From: Pseudomonadota bacterium
Lineage (GTDB): Bacteria; Pseudomonadota; Gammaproteobacteria; Xanthomonadales; Ahniellaceae
DNA length: 64,000 nucleotides
Direction of reading: 5' to 3'
Assembly: GCA_022843465.1 (NCBI GenBank)
Contig: JALHNO010000013.1
Coordinates: forward strand, 36,138 to 100,137
The notes below the pieces were generated by a model. The model was not told the DNA's origin and did not search any database. It saw nothing but the letters and a program-made list of their open reading frames with translations. Each line of letters starts with the position of its first letter. Positions within the stretch are counted from its first letter, which is position 1. Shown here piece by piece: positions 7,846 to 16,798 of this stretch. Both the position numbers and the translations under genes were made by a program.

Positions 7846-8190
7846 ATGAACGACGTATCGCACGACGAGATTCCGCTGCAGTTGATGCGCCTGCTGGAGG
7901 CCAACCCGCAAATGAGTCAGCGCGCGCTGGCCGAGGAGCTGGGGCTGAGTCTGGGCAAGACCCATTACTGCATCCATGCCCTGATCGAGAAGGGCTGGAT
8001 CAAGGCACGCAATTTCAAGAACAGCGACAACAAGCTGGCCTACGCCTATGCGCTGACGCCAAGTGGAATTCGTCAACGCGCCAATGCCACGGTGCAGTTT
8101 CTCAAGCGCAAGCGCGCCGAATATGCCGCGCTCAAGCGCGAAATCGCCCAGCTCGAGGCCGAAGTGGCTTCCTCGAAGGCGCGTCGCTGA
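7846..8190 (+). CDS. MarR-family EPS-associated transcriptional regulator
   Basis: A 114-residue protein with a winged helix-turn-helix at the N-terminal half (PQMSQRALAEELGLSLGKTHYCIHALIEKGWIKARNF in short segments) and a long C-terminal helix rich in Lys, Arg and Glu (about residues 75-110), probably a coiled-coil dimerisation region. This layout matches the MarR-like regulators found specifically in exopolysaccharide clusters. Start 7846 is chosen because the preceding in-frame sequence overlaps the methyltransferase gene and lacks family similarity. Its position as second gene of the ops-controlled operon suggests feedback control of the locus, but no operator can be assigned. Confidence 0.85.
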   Translation: MNDVSHDEIPLQLMRLLEANPQMSQRALAEELGLSLGKTHYCIHALIEKGWIKARNFKNSDNKLAYAYALTPSGIRQRANATVQFLKRKRAEYAALKREIAQLEAEVASSKARR

Positions 8191-8211
8191 TGGGCGCTCG
8201 CTTTTCTGTTG

Positions 8212-8314
8212 GGCATCTCTGCGAGATGCCGCCTTCAAGGCGCCGCGGGGGTGGGATGGCATCTCACAGAGATGCCCTACAGGATCAAGGACGAGCAGCG
8301 GGGCAAGCCCCGCT
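8212..8314. repeat. Cluster of three REP-like palindromes
   Basis: Three perfect palindromes lie between the regulator and the dehydrogenase gene. They are GGCATCTC-3 nt-GAGATGCC at 8212-8230, the same arms again with loop ACA at 8258-8276, and AGCGGGGC-AA-GCCCCGCT at 8297-8314. The first two share arms, so they can also pair with each other. Such elements may act as mRNA stabilisers or attenuators inside an operon. No T-tract follows them. Confidence 0.8.
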
Positions 8315-8362
8315 CTACAAAGGCGGAATACGGCAAATCGCGTGGTCGAGGGGCGGGGGTCA

Positions 8363-9655
8363 ATGATGAACTTCAACCCCAACCTTGCCGATGCCAGGAT
8401 TGCCGTGATCGGACTCGGTTATGTCGGGCTGCCACTCGCTGCGGCCTTGTCGGCGCATTTTGCGGTGACCGGATTCGATATCTCCGAGTCACGCATCAGG
8501 GCCTTGCAACAGGGCAAGGATGGCACCGGCGAACTCGACCAGGCCGAACTGGCCGCCTTGCCGCGGGTTCGGCTGAGCTCCGATGAAGCCGATCTCGCTT
8601 CCTGCACCGTCTACATCATCGCCGTGCCGACGCCGGTCAGCAGCGACAAATTGCCCGACCTCGGGCCACTCCGGGCGGCCAGCCAATGCGTGGGCCGCGC
8701 GCTCAAGCGCGGCGACATCGTGATCTACGAATCCACGGTCTACCCGGGCGCTACCGAAGAAGTCTGCGTGCCCGAGTTGGAGCAGAGTTCCGGTCTGAAG
8801 TTCAATGCCGATTTCTACTGCGGCTATTCGCCCGAGCGGATCAATCCCGGTGACCGCACGCGGCGCATTGCCGACATCATCAAGGTGACATCGGGCTCCA
8901 CGCCCGCTGTCGCACGGTTCGTCGATCAGCTGTATCGCCGCATCATCCGCGCCGGCACCCATCTCGCTCCGAGCATCCGGGTGGCCGAGGCCGCCAAGGC
9001 AGTCGAGAACACCCAGCGCGACATCAATATCGCCTTCGCCAACGAACTGGCGATGATGTTCCATCGCATGGGCATCGATACCGATGAAGTGCTCAAGGCC
9101 GCCGAGACCAAGTGGAATTTCATGCCGGTGCGACCCGGTCTGGTCGGCGGCCACTGCATCGGTGTCGATCCCTACTATCTGATCCACAAGGCCGAAGAAG
9201 TCGGCGCCGCGCCCACGCTGATCCGTTCGGCGCGCCTGATCAATGAGCAGATGAGCGCACATATTTTCGCGCGACTCGCCGATGCCATGCAGGTCCGCGG
9301 CATCGCGATGTCCGGCGCGCGCGTGCTGGTGCTCGGACTGAGCTTCAAGGAGAATTGTCCGGATATACGCAATACGCGCATCGTCGAGTTGATCGCAGAA
9401 GCGGGCAGATGCGGAGCGCGCGTCGATGTCTACGATCCCTGGGTCGATGCCGACGAGGCGCGCGAGGAGTACGGAATCGAGTTGCTGAATTCGCTTCCGT
9501 CCGATCCGGTCTACGATGCCATCGTGCTGGCGGTGGCGCATCGCGAGTTCGCGGCCATGGGCGCAGCGGCGATTCGCGCGCTCACGCGCACGCCGTCGGT
9601 GGTCTTTGATGTCAAGGGCCTCTATCCACGCGATCAACTGGACGGTCGTCTGTGA
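8363..9655 (+). CDS. tviB: UDP-N-acetylhexosamine (GalNAc/GlcNAc) 6-dehydrogenase, TviB/WbpO type
   Basis: A 430-residue nucleotide-sugar dehydrogenase that oxidises C6 of a UDP-N-acetylhexosamine to the uronic acid with two NAD+. The Rossmann motif VIGLGYVGLPLA is at residues 15-26. The conserved segments YSPERINPGD, ETKWNFMPVRPGLVGG and the catalytic Cys265 in GGHCIGVDPYYL are all present, then the C-terminal UDP-binding domain (LGLSFKENCPDIRNTR). The start at 8363 (two tandem Met codons) fits the family N-terminus; a 100-codon upstream extension is unrelated and runs through the palindromes. With the C4-epimerase at 24674 it should yield UDP-GalNAcA. Confidence 0.92.
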   Translation: MMNFNPNLADARIAVIGLGYVGLPLAAALSAHFAVTGFDISESRIRALQQGKDGTGELDQAELAALPRVRLSSDEADLASCTVYIIAVPTPVSSDKLPDLGPLRAASQCVGRALKRGDIVIYESTVYPGATEEVCVPELEQSSGLKFNADFYCGYSPERINPGDRTRRIADIIKVTSGSTPAVARFVDQLYRRIIRAGTHLAPSIRVAEAAKAVENTQRDINIAFANELAMMFHRMGIDTDEVLKAAETKWNFMPVRPGLVGGHCIGVDPYYLIHKAEEVGAAPTLIRSARLINEQMSAHIFARLADAMQVRGIAMSGARVLVLGLSFKENCPDIRNTRIVELIAEAGRCGARVDVYDPWVDADEAREEYGIELLNSLPSDPVYDAIVLAVAHREFAAMGAAAIRALTRTPSVVFDVKGLYPRDQLDGRL

Positions 9656-9684
9656 TGTCCATGACCTGCGAGTTGCAGCGCTGA

Positions 9685-11484
9685 ATGTGCGGCATCGTCG
9701 CCCTCTACGCCCACTCTGGCTCGGCTGCGCCGGTCGATCGCGAGGAACTTCGCCGCGTGCGTGATCATATGCAGGCGCGCGGGCCGGATGGGGCAGGTGA
9801 GTGGTACTCGGCAGACGGACGGCTGGGGCTCGGTCATCGACGGCTGGCGATCATCGATACCACCGAGCGTGGCGCGCAGCCGATGCGCAGCGCCGACGGC
9901 AAGCTGGTGATCAGCTTCAATGGCGAGATCTACAACTACCGCGAACTGCGCGCCAAACTTGAAGCCCTGGGCCGCGTGTTTGCGACCGATTCCGATACCG
10001 AAGTGCTGCTGCATCTGTACGCGCAGCAGGGCGTCGAGATGTTCAGGCAACTGCGCGGCATGTTTGCGCTGGCGATCTGGGATGAGGAACGCCGCCAGCT
10101 GGTGCTGGCGCGCGATGCGTTCGGCATCAAGCCCCTGTATTTCGCTGATCGCGCCGGCCTATTTCGCTGCGCCTCCCAGGTCAAGGCACTGCTCCATGCC
10201 GATGTCGATCGCGCGCCCGATTCTGCCGGGCATGCCGGATTCATGATGTGGGGTTCGGTGCCGGAACCGTTCACGCTGTATCGCGGCATCCGTTCGCTGC
10301 CGGCAGGGCACTGGATGCGGGTGGGCGCCCAGGGTCCGAGTCCATCGGTAGCGTTCTGCGATGTGGTGCGGGTCCTGAAGGAAGCCGCCGACCAGCCCAG
10401 CGAGATGGACCGACCGACCGCGATTGCCTGCATCGCTGCCGCCATCCGCGGCACGGTGCGGGCGCACCAGATTGCCGATGTGCCCGTCGGAGTGTTCCTG
10501 TCGGCCGGGATTGATTCGGGCATGATCGCCGACAATGCCGAGGCCAGTGGCGAGCGTCCGTACACGTTGACGCTCGGCTTCGAGGAATACATCGGCAGCG
10601 GCAATGACGAAGTGCCACTGGCGGAAGAAGTCGCCCGCGGGCTCGATGCCTGGCATAGCACCCTGGTTACCCGGCGTCAGGATTTCGAGGACGACCGCGA
10701 GCGTCTGCTGGCGGCGATGGATCAGCCATCCATCGACGGCGTGAACACCTGGTTTGTGGCCCGAGCTGCGGCACGCATGAATTTGAAAGCTGTGCTCTCG
10801 GGTCTGGGCGGTGATGAGCTGTTTGCGTCCTACCCGAGTTTCCGGCAGTTGCCGCGGCTGGTTCGGATGGCGCGGCCGTTTGCCGCAGTACCTGGAATGG
10901 CGCGTCTGATGCGCCGGATGTCGGCCCCCATACTGGGGCGACTGACCTCGCCGAAATTTGCCGGCGTACTGGAGTACGGCGGCTCGCTCGGCAGCGCCTA
11001 TCTGCTGCGCCGCTGCCTGCATGCGCCGTGGGAACTGCCGGGATTGCTTGGACATGAAGTCGCTGCCGCAGGACTGGAACAGTTGCAGACCCTGGCAGCC
11101 CTGCAGCGCACCGTCGAAGGCAATCGCAGCGATCGTCTGGCAGTCTCGGCTCTGGAAATGGGCTGGTACATGCGCAACCAGTTGCTGCGTGATGCCGATT
11201 GGGCGGGCATGGCGCAGTCGCTGGAGATCCGCGTACCATTTGTCGATCTCGACTTGTTGCGCAGTTGCGCGCCGATCTTTGCGCGTCATCCCGATATCAG
11301 CAAGGCGGAGATCGCCCAGGCGGCGGCGCCGCGTATTTCGCGCAAGGTGCTGCAGCGACCCAAGAGCGGGTTCTCGATTCCGGTGCGCGACTGGCTGAGC
11401 GGCGCGAATGCCGGCTCGCGCGGACGTGGACTGCGCAGCTGGGCACGCTATATCCATGGTCGCCATACCGGTGCCCGCGCATGA
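9685..11484 (+). CDS. Glutamine-dependent asparagine synthase-like amidotransferase (first copy)
   Basis: A 599-residue protein with an N-terminal class II glutaminase domain (catalytic Cys2 in MCGIVALY, then RGPDGAGEW and FNGEIYNY) and a C-terminal ATP-pyrophosphatase domain (PVGVFLSAGIDSGMI, then SGLGGDELFASY). In AsnB, aspartate is amidated. In polysaccharide clusters, relatives such as WbpS are thought to amidate uronic acids. The usual SGGLDS motif reads SAGIDS here, a difference from the second copy at 19595. Its stop overlaps the next start (ATGA, 11481-11484). Context with UDP-GalNAcA enzymes favours a uronamide-forming role. Confidence 0.85.
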   Translation: MCGIVALYAHSGSAAPVDREELRRVRDHMQARGPDGAGEWYSADGRLGLGHRRLAIIDTTERGAQPMRSADGKLVISFNGEIYNYRELRAKLEALGRVFATDSDTEVLLHLYAQQGVEMFRQLRGMFALAIWDEERRQLVLARDAFGIKPLYFADRAGLFRCASQVKALLHADVDRAPDSAGHAGFMMWGSVPEPFTLYRGIRSLPAGHWMRVGAQGPSPSVAFCDVVRVLKEAADQPSEMDRPTAIACIAAAIRGTVRAHQIADVPVGVFLSAGIDSGMIADNAEASGERPYTLTLGFEEYIGSGNDEVPLAEEVARGLDAWHSTLVTRRQDFEDDRERLLAAMDQPSIDGVNTWFVARAAARMNLKAVLSGLGGDELFASYPSFRQLPRLVRMARPFAAVPGMARLMRRMSAPILGRLTSPKFAGVLEYGGSLGSAYLLRRCLHAPWELPGLLGHEVAAAGLEQLQTLAALQRTVEGNRSDRLAVSALEMGWYMRNQLLRDADWAGMAQSLEIRVPFVDLDLLRSCAPIFARHPDISKAEIAQAAAPRISRKVLQRPKSGFSIPVRDWLSGANAGSRGRGLRSWARYIHGRHTGARA

Positions 11485-12575
11485 GGGTGCTGCTGCTGAC
11501 CACCGATGCCTATGGCGGCCATGGCGGCATCGCCTTGTACAACCGCGATATCGCCGATGCCCTGGCCGAGATGGCCGAGATCAGCGAAGTGGTGGTGGTG
11601 CCGCGCACCTTGCCCCTGGTCCCCGAAGGCATCCCGTCGAAGGTACGTTTCCATGGTGAGGCCGCTGGTGGAAAATGGCGCTATGTGCGCACTGCCTTGC
11701 GCTGCGCACTGTCGTCGTTTGACCTGGTGATCTGCGGCCATGTCAATCTGCTGCCGCTGGCCGGTGTCGTGCGCGCGAAGCTGCGTTGTCCACTGGTTCT
11801 TATGGTCTACGGCGTTGATGTCTGGACCCGGATGCACCGCTCCACACGCTACTGGTTGCGCCGGGTCCATGCAGTCTGGTCGATCAGCCGGATCACCCGT
11901 GAGCGGATGAATGCCTGGGCGCAGCTGCCGGAGGATCGCTATCAGTTGCTGCCCAATGCGATTCACCTGGATCGTTATGGGGTTCGTCCCAAGTCGCCGG
12001 CGCTGCTGGCACGCTATGGGCTGCAGGGACGCAAGGTGATTCTGACGGTCGCGCGACTGCCCGGCGCCGAGCGCTACAAGGGCGTTGATGAATTGCTCGA
12101 GATTCTGCCGGAGTTGATCGCAGTACATCCGAACCTGAGCTATGTCATTGCGGGCGATGGTGACGATCGCCAGCGACTGACCGCCAAGGCCTACGATCTT
12201 GGACTGGAGCAGCATGTGGTATTCACCGGATTCGTTGCCGAGCACGAGAAGGCCGATCATTATCGCCTGGCCGATGTGTTCGCGATGCCGGGGCGCGGTG
12301 AGGGCTTCGGCTTTGTGTTTCTGGAAGCGCTGGCCTGCGGCGTACCGGCAGTCGGCAGTCTGATCGATGGCAGTCGCGAGGCGCTGCTCGATGGCGCGCT
12401 GGGTGAACTGGTCGATCCACTGGATCGTGCATCAATTCGTGCTGGCATTCTGCGCGCGCTCGACAAGCCCATCGCGGTGCCCGATGGTCTGTCGCACTAC
12501 GCCTGGCCCGGCTTTCACGCGCGTCTGCGGGCGGCGCTAGACTCGGTTCTTCCGCACACGATGGCGAAGGCATGA
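11481..12575 (+). CDS. Glycosyltransferase family 4
   Basis: A 364-residue GT-B glycosyltransferase. The N-terminal glycine-rich loop (TTDAYGGHGGIALYN), the acceptor domain, and the C-terminal donor site (LTVARLPGAERYKGVDELL, VIAGDGDDR, then GRGEGFGFVFLEALACG with the E-x7-E motif) are all visible. It is a retaining enzyme by family. It overlaps the preceding and following genes by 4 bases each (11481-11484 and 12572-12575). Donor and acceptor cannot be named. Confidence 0.9.
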   Translation: MRVLLLTTDAYGGHGGIALYNRDIADALAEMAEISEVVVVPRTLPLVPEGIPSKVRFHGEAAGGKWRYVRTALRCALSSFDLVICGHVNLLPLAGVVRAKLRCPLVLMVYGVDVWTRMHRSTRYWLRRVHAVWSISRITRERMNAWAQLPEDRYQLLPNAIHLDRYGVRPKSPALLARYGLQGRKVILTVARLPGAERYKGVDELLEILPELIAVHPNLSYVIAGDGDDRQRLTAKAYDLGLEQHVVFTGFVAEHEKADHYRLADVFAMPGRGEGFGFVFLEALACGVPAVGSLIDGSREALLDGALGELVDPLDRASIRAGILRALDKPIAVPDGLSHYAWPGFHARLRAALDSVLPHTMAKA

Positions 12576-13573
12576 GTATCGACAACGCCGCATCGACAGC
12601 AAAGACGGCCCTGATCTGTGGCGTCTCCGGTCAGGACGGTGCCTATCTGGCGCAACTGCTGCTCTCCAAGGGCTATCGTGTGGTGGGCACATCGCGTGAC
12701 GCCCAGATCAGCAGCTTCGCCAATCTGGACCGGCTCGGCATTCGCGCGCGCATCGAGGTCGCTTCAATGGCGATCAACGACTTCCGCAGCGTGCTCAATG
12801 TGCTGGCGAAATTTCGTCCCGACGAGATCTACAATCTTGCCGGACAAAGTTCGGTCGGTCTCTCGTTCGATCAGCCGGTCGAAACGCTCGAAAGCATCAG
12901 CGTCGGCACGCTCAATCTGCTCGAAGGCATCCGCTTTCTCGACACCCGAATCAAGCTCTACAACGCCGGTTCGAGCGAGTGCTTCGGCGATACCGGCGAC
13001 ACGCCGGCGGATGAGTGCACGCCGTTCCGACCGCGCAGTCCCTACGCTGTGGCCAAGGCCGCCGCGTTCTGGGAAGTAGCCAACTATCGCGATGCCTATG
13101 GCCTGTTTGCCTGCTCCGGCATCCTGTTCAATCACGAATCGCCGCTGCGCCCGGAACGATTCGTCACCCAGAAGATCGTCCGCGCCGCCTGCCGCATCGC
13201 CGCCGGCAGCGGCGAACGCCTGCAACTCGGCAACCTCGATATCCACCGCGACTGGGGCTGGGCACCGGAATACGTTGATGCGATGCACCGGATGATGCAG
13301 GTCGACAAGGCTGAAGACTTCGTGATCGCGACCGGACACACCCATGCCTTGAAGGACTTCGTCGCCGCCGCATTCGAAGCCGTGGATCTCGACTGGAAAG
13401 CGCATGTCGATGTGAATGCCAATCTGATGCGCCCCACCGACCTGCGCTTCAATCGCGCCAATCCCGAACGTGCCACGAGTAGGCTGGGATGGCGTGCCGG
13501 GAAGGCGATGCGTGAAGTCGTGACAGCCATGGTGCAGGAAATCACCTCTCGCCGAGCAGAGCGCCTGGCGTGA
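12572..13573 (+). CDS. gmd: GDP-mannose 4,6-dehydratase family protein (short form)
   Basis: A 333-residue short-chain dehydrogenase. The N-terminal [15 protein letters not shown] is the Gmd-specific form of the NAD(P)-binding loop, and PDEIYNLAGQSSV, SSECFGDTG, SPYAVAKAAAFW (catalytic Tyr/Lys) and NHESPLRPERFVTQK are Gmd-type motifs. The usual TSE catalytic triplet reads SSE. It is about 35 residues shorter than the classical Gmd encoded at 38707, so two Gmd paralogues occur in one locus. It should form GDP-4-dehydro-6-deoxy-D-mannose, but a related GDP-sugar dehydratase is possible. No dedicated reductase lies next to it; an ABC exporter follows with 4-bp overlap. Confidence 0.85.
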   Translation: MSIDNAASTAKTALICGVSGQDGAYLAQLLLSKGYRVVGTSRDAQISSFANLDRLGIRARIEVASMAINDFRSVLNVLAKFRPDEIYNLAGQSSVGLSFDQPVETLESISVGTLNLLEGIRFLDTRIKLYNAGSSECFGDTGDTPADECTPFRPRSPYAVAKAAAFWEVANYRDAYGLFACSGILFNHESPLRPERFVTQKIVRAACRIAAGSGERLQLGNLDIHRDWGWAPEYVDAMHRMMQVDKAEDFVIATGHTHALKDFVAAAFEAVDLDWKAHVDVNANLMRPTDLRFNRANPERATSRLGWRAGKAMREVVTAMVQEITSRRAERLA

Positions 13574-14421
13574 GCCGAGAAAACACAGAGCAGTACTTCG
13601 GCCACGATCACCTGACCGTGATCGAGCCGGTGAAGGGCTGGCGCATGCTGGACTGGCGCGAGCTTTGGGCGTATCGCCAGTTGCTGTGGGTGCTGACGGC
13701 GCGCGATGTGAAGGTGCGCTACAAGCAGACGGTGCTGGGTGCGGCCTGGGCGGTGTTGCGACCACTGACCACGATGTTGATCTTCAGTGTGGTGTTCGGT
13801 CGGCTGGCGAAGATGCCCTCGGACGGCATTCCGTATCCGATCTTCGTCTATGCCGCATTGCTGCCCTGGACCTTCTTCGCCGCAGCGATCACCAGTTCCG
13901 GGCAGTCCCTGGTGGGCTCCTCGCATCTGGTCAGCAAGGTCTACTTCCCGCGGCTGATCATTCCACTTTCGTCGATTGGTGCCGGATTGGTCGATCTGCT
14001 GGTGTCGTCGGTGATTCTCGTGTTGATGATGTCCTGGTATCAGGTAGGGCTGAGCTGGAATCTGCTGGCGGCACCGCTATTGATTGCGGGTGTCGTGTTC
14101 ACTGCGCTCGGCATTGGGACCCTGCTTTCGGCGCTGACCGTGGCCTACCGGGACTTCACCCATGTCACGCCGTTCATGGTGCAGATCTGGATGTATGTGA
14201 CGCCGGTGATTTTCCCGATCAGTCTGGTGCCGGAGCGTTGGCAGTGGCTGCTGTATCTGAATCCGATGACTGGTATCGTCGAGGGATTCCGCTCCGTGTT
14301 TTTGGGCCGGCCGTTCGATCTGGTCGGACTCGGCATGTCGTTCGCAGTCAGTGTGCTGCTTTTTGTCATCGGCGTTGCCTACTTTGAACGTGTGGAGCGG
14401 CGCTTCGCCGACGTGATCTGA
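13570..14421 (+). CDS. wzm: Polysaccharide ABC exporter permease
   Basis: A 283-residue ABC-2 type permease with six predicted membrane segments. Family landmarks are the N-terminal amphipathic segment WRELWAYRQLLWVLTARDVKVRYKQ (positions about 25-50), LGAAWAVLRPL and LYLNPMTGIVEGFR near the C-terminus. It would form the inner-membrane channel that exports an undecaprenyl-linked glycan together with the ATPase encoded next (1-base overlap at 14421). The GTG start at 13570 overlaps the gmd stop by 4 bases. Confidence 0.93.
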   Translation: MSRENTEQYFGHDHLTVIEPVKGWRMLDWRELWAYRQLLWVLTARDVKVRYKQTVLGAAWAVLRPLTTMLIFSVVFGRLAKMPSDGIPYPIFVYAALLPWTFFAAAITSSGQSLVGSSHLVSKVYFPRLIIPLSSIGAGLVDLLVSSVILVLMMSWYQVGLSWNLLAAPLLIAGVVFTALGIGTLLSALTVAYRDFTHVTPFMVQIWMYVTPVIFPISLVPERWQWLLYLNPMTGIVEGFRSVFLGRPFDLVGLGMSFAVSVLLFVIGVAYFERVERRFADVI

Positions 14422-15764
14422 TGAGCCGCCCGGCGATCAAGGTGGAGGGCGTCTGGAAGGAATACACGGTCGGGGCCGCGCATCCCCGTCACAGCACCTT
14501 TTACGATCTGCTCAGTCATGGCCTGATGGCACCGTTTCGTCGCTTGCGTGGCGCCGGCGTCGACGCGACCAGCGGCGATCGCTTCCAGGCACTGCGTGAT
14601 GTCAGTTTCGAAGTCAGGCCCGGTGAAGTGCTCGGTGTGGTCGGCCGCAATGGCGCCGGCAAGAGCACCCTGTTGAAGGTGCTCAGCCGAATCACCGCGC
14701 CGAGTCGCGGCCGGGTCAGCCTGCGCGGCCGGGTTGCCAGCCTGCTTGAAGTGGGTACCGGATTTCATCCTGAACTCAGCGGGCGCGAGAACATCCATCT
14801 CAATGCCACCATTCTCGGCATGGGCAAGGCCGAGATTGCGCGCAAGTTCGATCAGATCGTCGCGTTCTCGGGCATCGAGCGCTTCCTCGACACGCCGGTA
14901 AAGCGCTATTCCAGTGGCATGTATGTGCGGCTGGCGTTTGCCGTCGCCGCCCATGTCGAGGCCGATATCCTGCTGATCGACGAGGTACTGGCCGTCGGCG
15001 ATGCCGAGTTCCAGAAGCGCTGTCTCGGCATGATGGGTGAAGTCGCGCGCGATGGCCGCACCGTTGTGTTCGTCAGCCACAATCTTACGGCGATGCGCAA
15101 TCTCTGCAGCGAGGGGCTGCTGCTCAGCAATGGCCGGGTGGACGCGTCTGGCAGCATTGATGAGGTGCTCAGGCAGTATGCGTTCAATGCGGCAGGCCAT
15201 ACCGGTGCCGTTGTCGATATCGATGAGGCCTACCCGGAGAAGATTGCGGCCCTGCGCCGGGTTGCGGTGGTGCCGCAGGGCGGGGCAGGTGGTGACTCCC
15301 TGTCGGTGTCGGCGCCGTTCCAGATTTCAACCTGCATCGAGGTGCGTGCCGAGCACGTCGATCTTGGAGTCTTCGTGTCCTGCCTGGACGCCAGTCAGAA
15401 CTGCGTATTCAGTTCGGCCAGCTTCTTCAACGCTAAACTCAATGGCGCCAGATTGACAGCGGGATTGCACGAGTTCCATTGCTCGGTGCCGGCTCATCTT
15501 CTGAACACGGGTGATTACACCCTGGACGTTGTGCTGATCCGCAATCGTTCCGAGATCGTGCTGACAGAATCGGCGGTCGTGTCCTTCCATATTGAGGACG
15601 CGCCCACCGGTATCGACGGCTGGCACTGGCCGATCCAGGGCATCGTGCGTCCGCAGCTGGGCTGGACGAAATCGAAAATCTCGAGCCCTCGCGCGGCATT
15701 CCAGACCGGCGTCACGCCAGTCGCCACTTCATCCACTCCGAAGTCTCCGGGAGCGTCCTCTTGA
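14421..15764 (+). CDS. wzt: Polysaccharide ABC exporter ATPase with C-terminal glycan-binding domain
   Basis: A 447-residue protein. The nucleotide-binding domain (residues 1-250) has Walker A GRNGAGKST at about 75, the signature YSSGMYVRLAF at about 163 and Walker B ADILLIDEVLAVGD at about 180. A C-terminal Wzt_C-type beta domain (about 270-400, ending HWPIQGIVRPQLGW) follows. In O-antigen systems this domain recognises the finished glycan's non-reducing end and gives export specificity, often together with a terminal modification such as methylation. Three methyltransferases in this operon fit that. The tail after 415 is Ser/Pro-rich. Confidence 0.93.
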   Translation: MSRPAIKVEGVWKEYTVGAAHPRHSTFYDLLSHGLMAPFRRLRGAGVDATSGDRFQALRDVSFEVRPGEVLGVVGRNGAGKSTLLKVLSRITAPSRGRVSLRGRVASLLEVGTGFHPELSGRENIHLNATILGMGKAEIARKFDQIVAFSGIERFLDTPVKRYSSGMYVRLAFAVAAHVEADILLIDEVLAVGDAEFQKRCLGMMGEVARDGRTVVFVSHNLTAMRNLCSEGLLLSNGRVDASGSIDEVLRQYAFNAAGHTGAVVDIDEAYPEKIAALRRVAVVPQGGAGGDSLSVSAPFQISTCIEVRAEHVDLGVFVSCLDASQNCVFSSASFFNAKLNGARLTAGLHEFHCSVPAHLLNTGDYTLDVVLIRNRSEIVLTESAVVSFHIEDAPTGIDGWHWPIQGIVRPQLGWTKSKISSPRAAFQTGVTPVATSSTPKSPGASS

Positions 15765-16798
15765 GCAGTGTCGTCATAACCACCATCCAGGCGCCCACCA
15801 ATTCGGTGATTGCCATGCTGGACAAGGCGCAGAGCGCGGGTCTGGACCTGATCGCGATCGGTGACCGCAAGACTCCAGAAGTAGCCTGGCCTGCGGGAAG
15901 CAGCTACTTCAATATCCAGCAGCAACAGGCTTCGGGATTCGAACTGGCTGGCCTGCTGCCAATGAACCACTACGCGCGCAAGAATCTGGGTTATCTGATC
16001 GCGATGGCGGCCGGTGCCGAGGCGATCTTCGACACCGATGATGACAATGCGCCGCTGCCGAGCTGGGGCGCGCGCTCACTGCTCACGCGCGCTCGGCGCT
16101 GTGAGCAGACCGGTTGGATCAATGCCTATCGCTGGTTCAGTGATGCCCATGTCTGGCCGCGTGGGCTCCCGCTCGATCATGCACACCATGCGGCCGCGGC
16201 CGCGCCGCTGGGCGCCATGGCCGAGATTGCCGCGCCGATCCAGCAAGGGCTGGCGGATGGTTCTCCGGATGTGGACGCCGTCTGGCGTCTGTTGATGGAT
16301 CAGGACATCCGGTTCCGCGATGGCGACAGTGTGTTCCTGCCCGAAGGCGCCTGGTGCCCGTTCAATAGCCAAAGCACCTGGTGGTTCCCGGCGGCCTATC
16401 CGCTGATGTATCTGCCGAGCTTTGTCAGCTTCAGAATGACCGACATCTGGCGCAGCTTTGTGGCGCAACGCTGTCTATGGGCGATGGGTCATGGGCTGGT
16501 GTTTCATGGACCGGAGATGTTCCAGGATCGCAATCCGCATAACCTGATGCGGGATTTCGAGCAGGAAGTTCCTGGCTATCTGCACAATGAGAAGATCCGG
16601 CAGACGCTCGAAGCATTGCAGTTGAAGGCCGGACCGGAGGCAGTCGCCGAAAACTGTCGTGCCTGCTACGAAGCACTGATCGCCGCAGAACTTGTGCCCT
16701 CGACGGAACGCTCATTGTTGGTTGCTTGGCTGGATGATTGTCGCTCGGTTGCCACTGGATTGAATGTGGCACCTCCAGCTGCGGGAGGCTTGCAATGA
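15761..16798 (+). CDS. STELLO/DUF288-like putative glycosyltransferase
   Basis: A 345-residue protein whose N-terminal part (VVITTIQAPTNSV, AIGDRKTPEVAW) and central metal-binding type motif DTDDDN (residues 91-96) resemble the DUF288/STELLO group, known mostly from plants where the proteins organise cellulose synthase. Bacterial members occur in surface-glycan loci. Aromatic-rich segments follow (NSQSTWWFPAAYPLMYLPSF), then RMTDIWRSFVAQR and GLVFHGPEMFQDRN. No signal peptide or membrane segment is evident. The start is TTG at 15761 overlapping the wzt stop; the stop overlaps the next ATG. Family assignment is from recall of motifs and should be tested. Confidence 0.7.
   Translation: MSSVVITTIQAPTNSVIAMLDKAQSAGLDLIAIGDRKTPEVAWPAGSSYFNIQQQQASGFELAGLLPMNHYARKNLGYLIAMAAGAEAIFDTDDDNAPLPSWGARSLLTRARRCEQTGWINAYRWFSDAHVWPRGLPLDHAHHAAAAAPLGAMAEIAAPIQQGLADGSPDVDAVWRLLMDQDIRFRDGDSVFLPEGAWCPFNSQSTWWFPAAYPLMYLPSFVSFRMTDIWRSFVAQRCLWAMGHGLVFHGPEMFQDRNPHNLMRDFEQEVPGYLHNEKIRQTLEALQLKAGPEAVAENCRACYEALIAAELVPSTERSLLVAWLDDCRSVATGLNVAPPAAGGLQ

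Noticed and set aside
8489-9637. Long minus-strand open frame (382 codons) opposite the nucleotide-sugar dehydrogenase gene
   Set aside because: The sense strand encodes a complete TviB-type enzyme with its catalytic Cys. The antisense product shows no family motifs.
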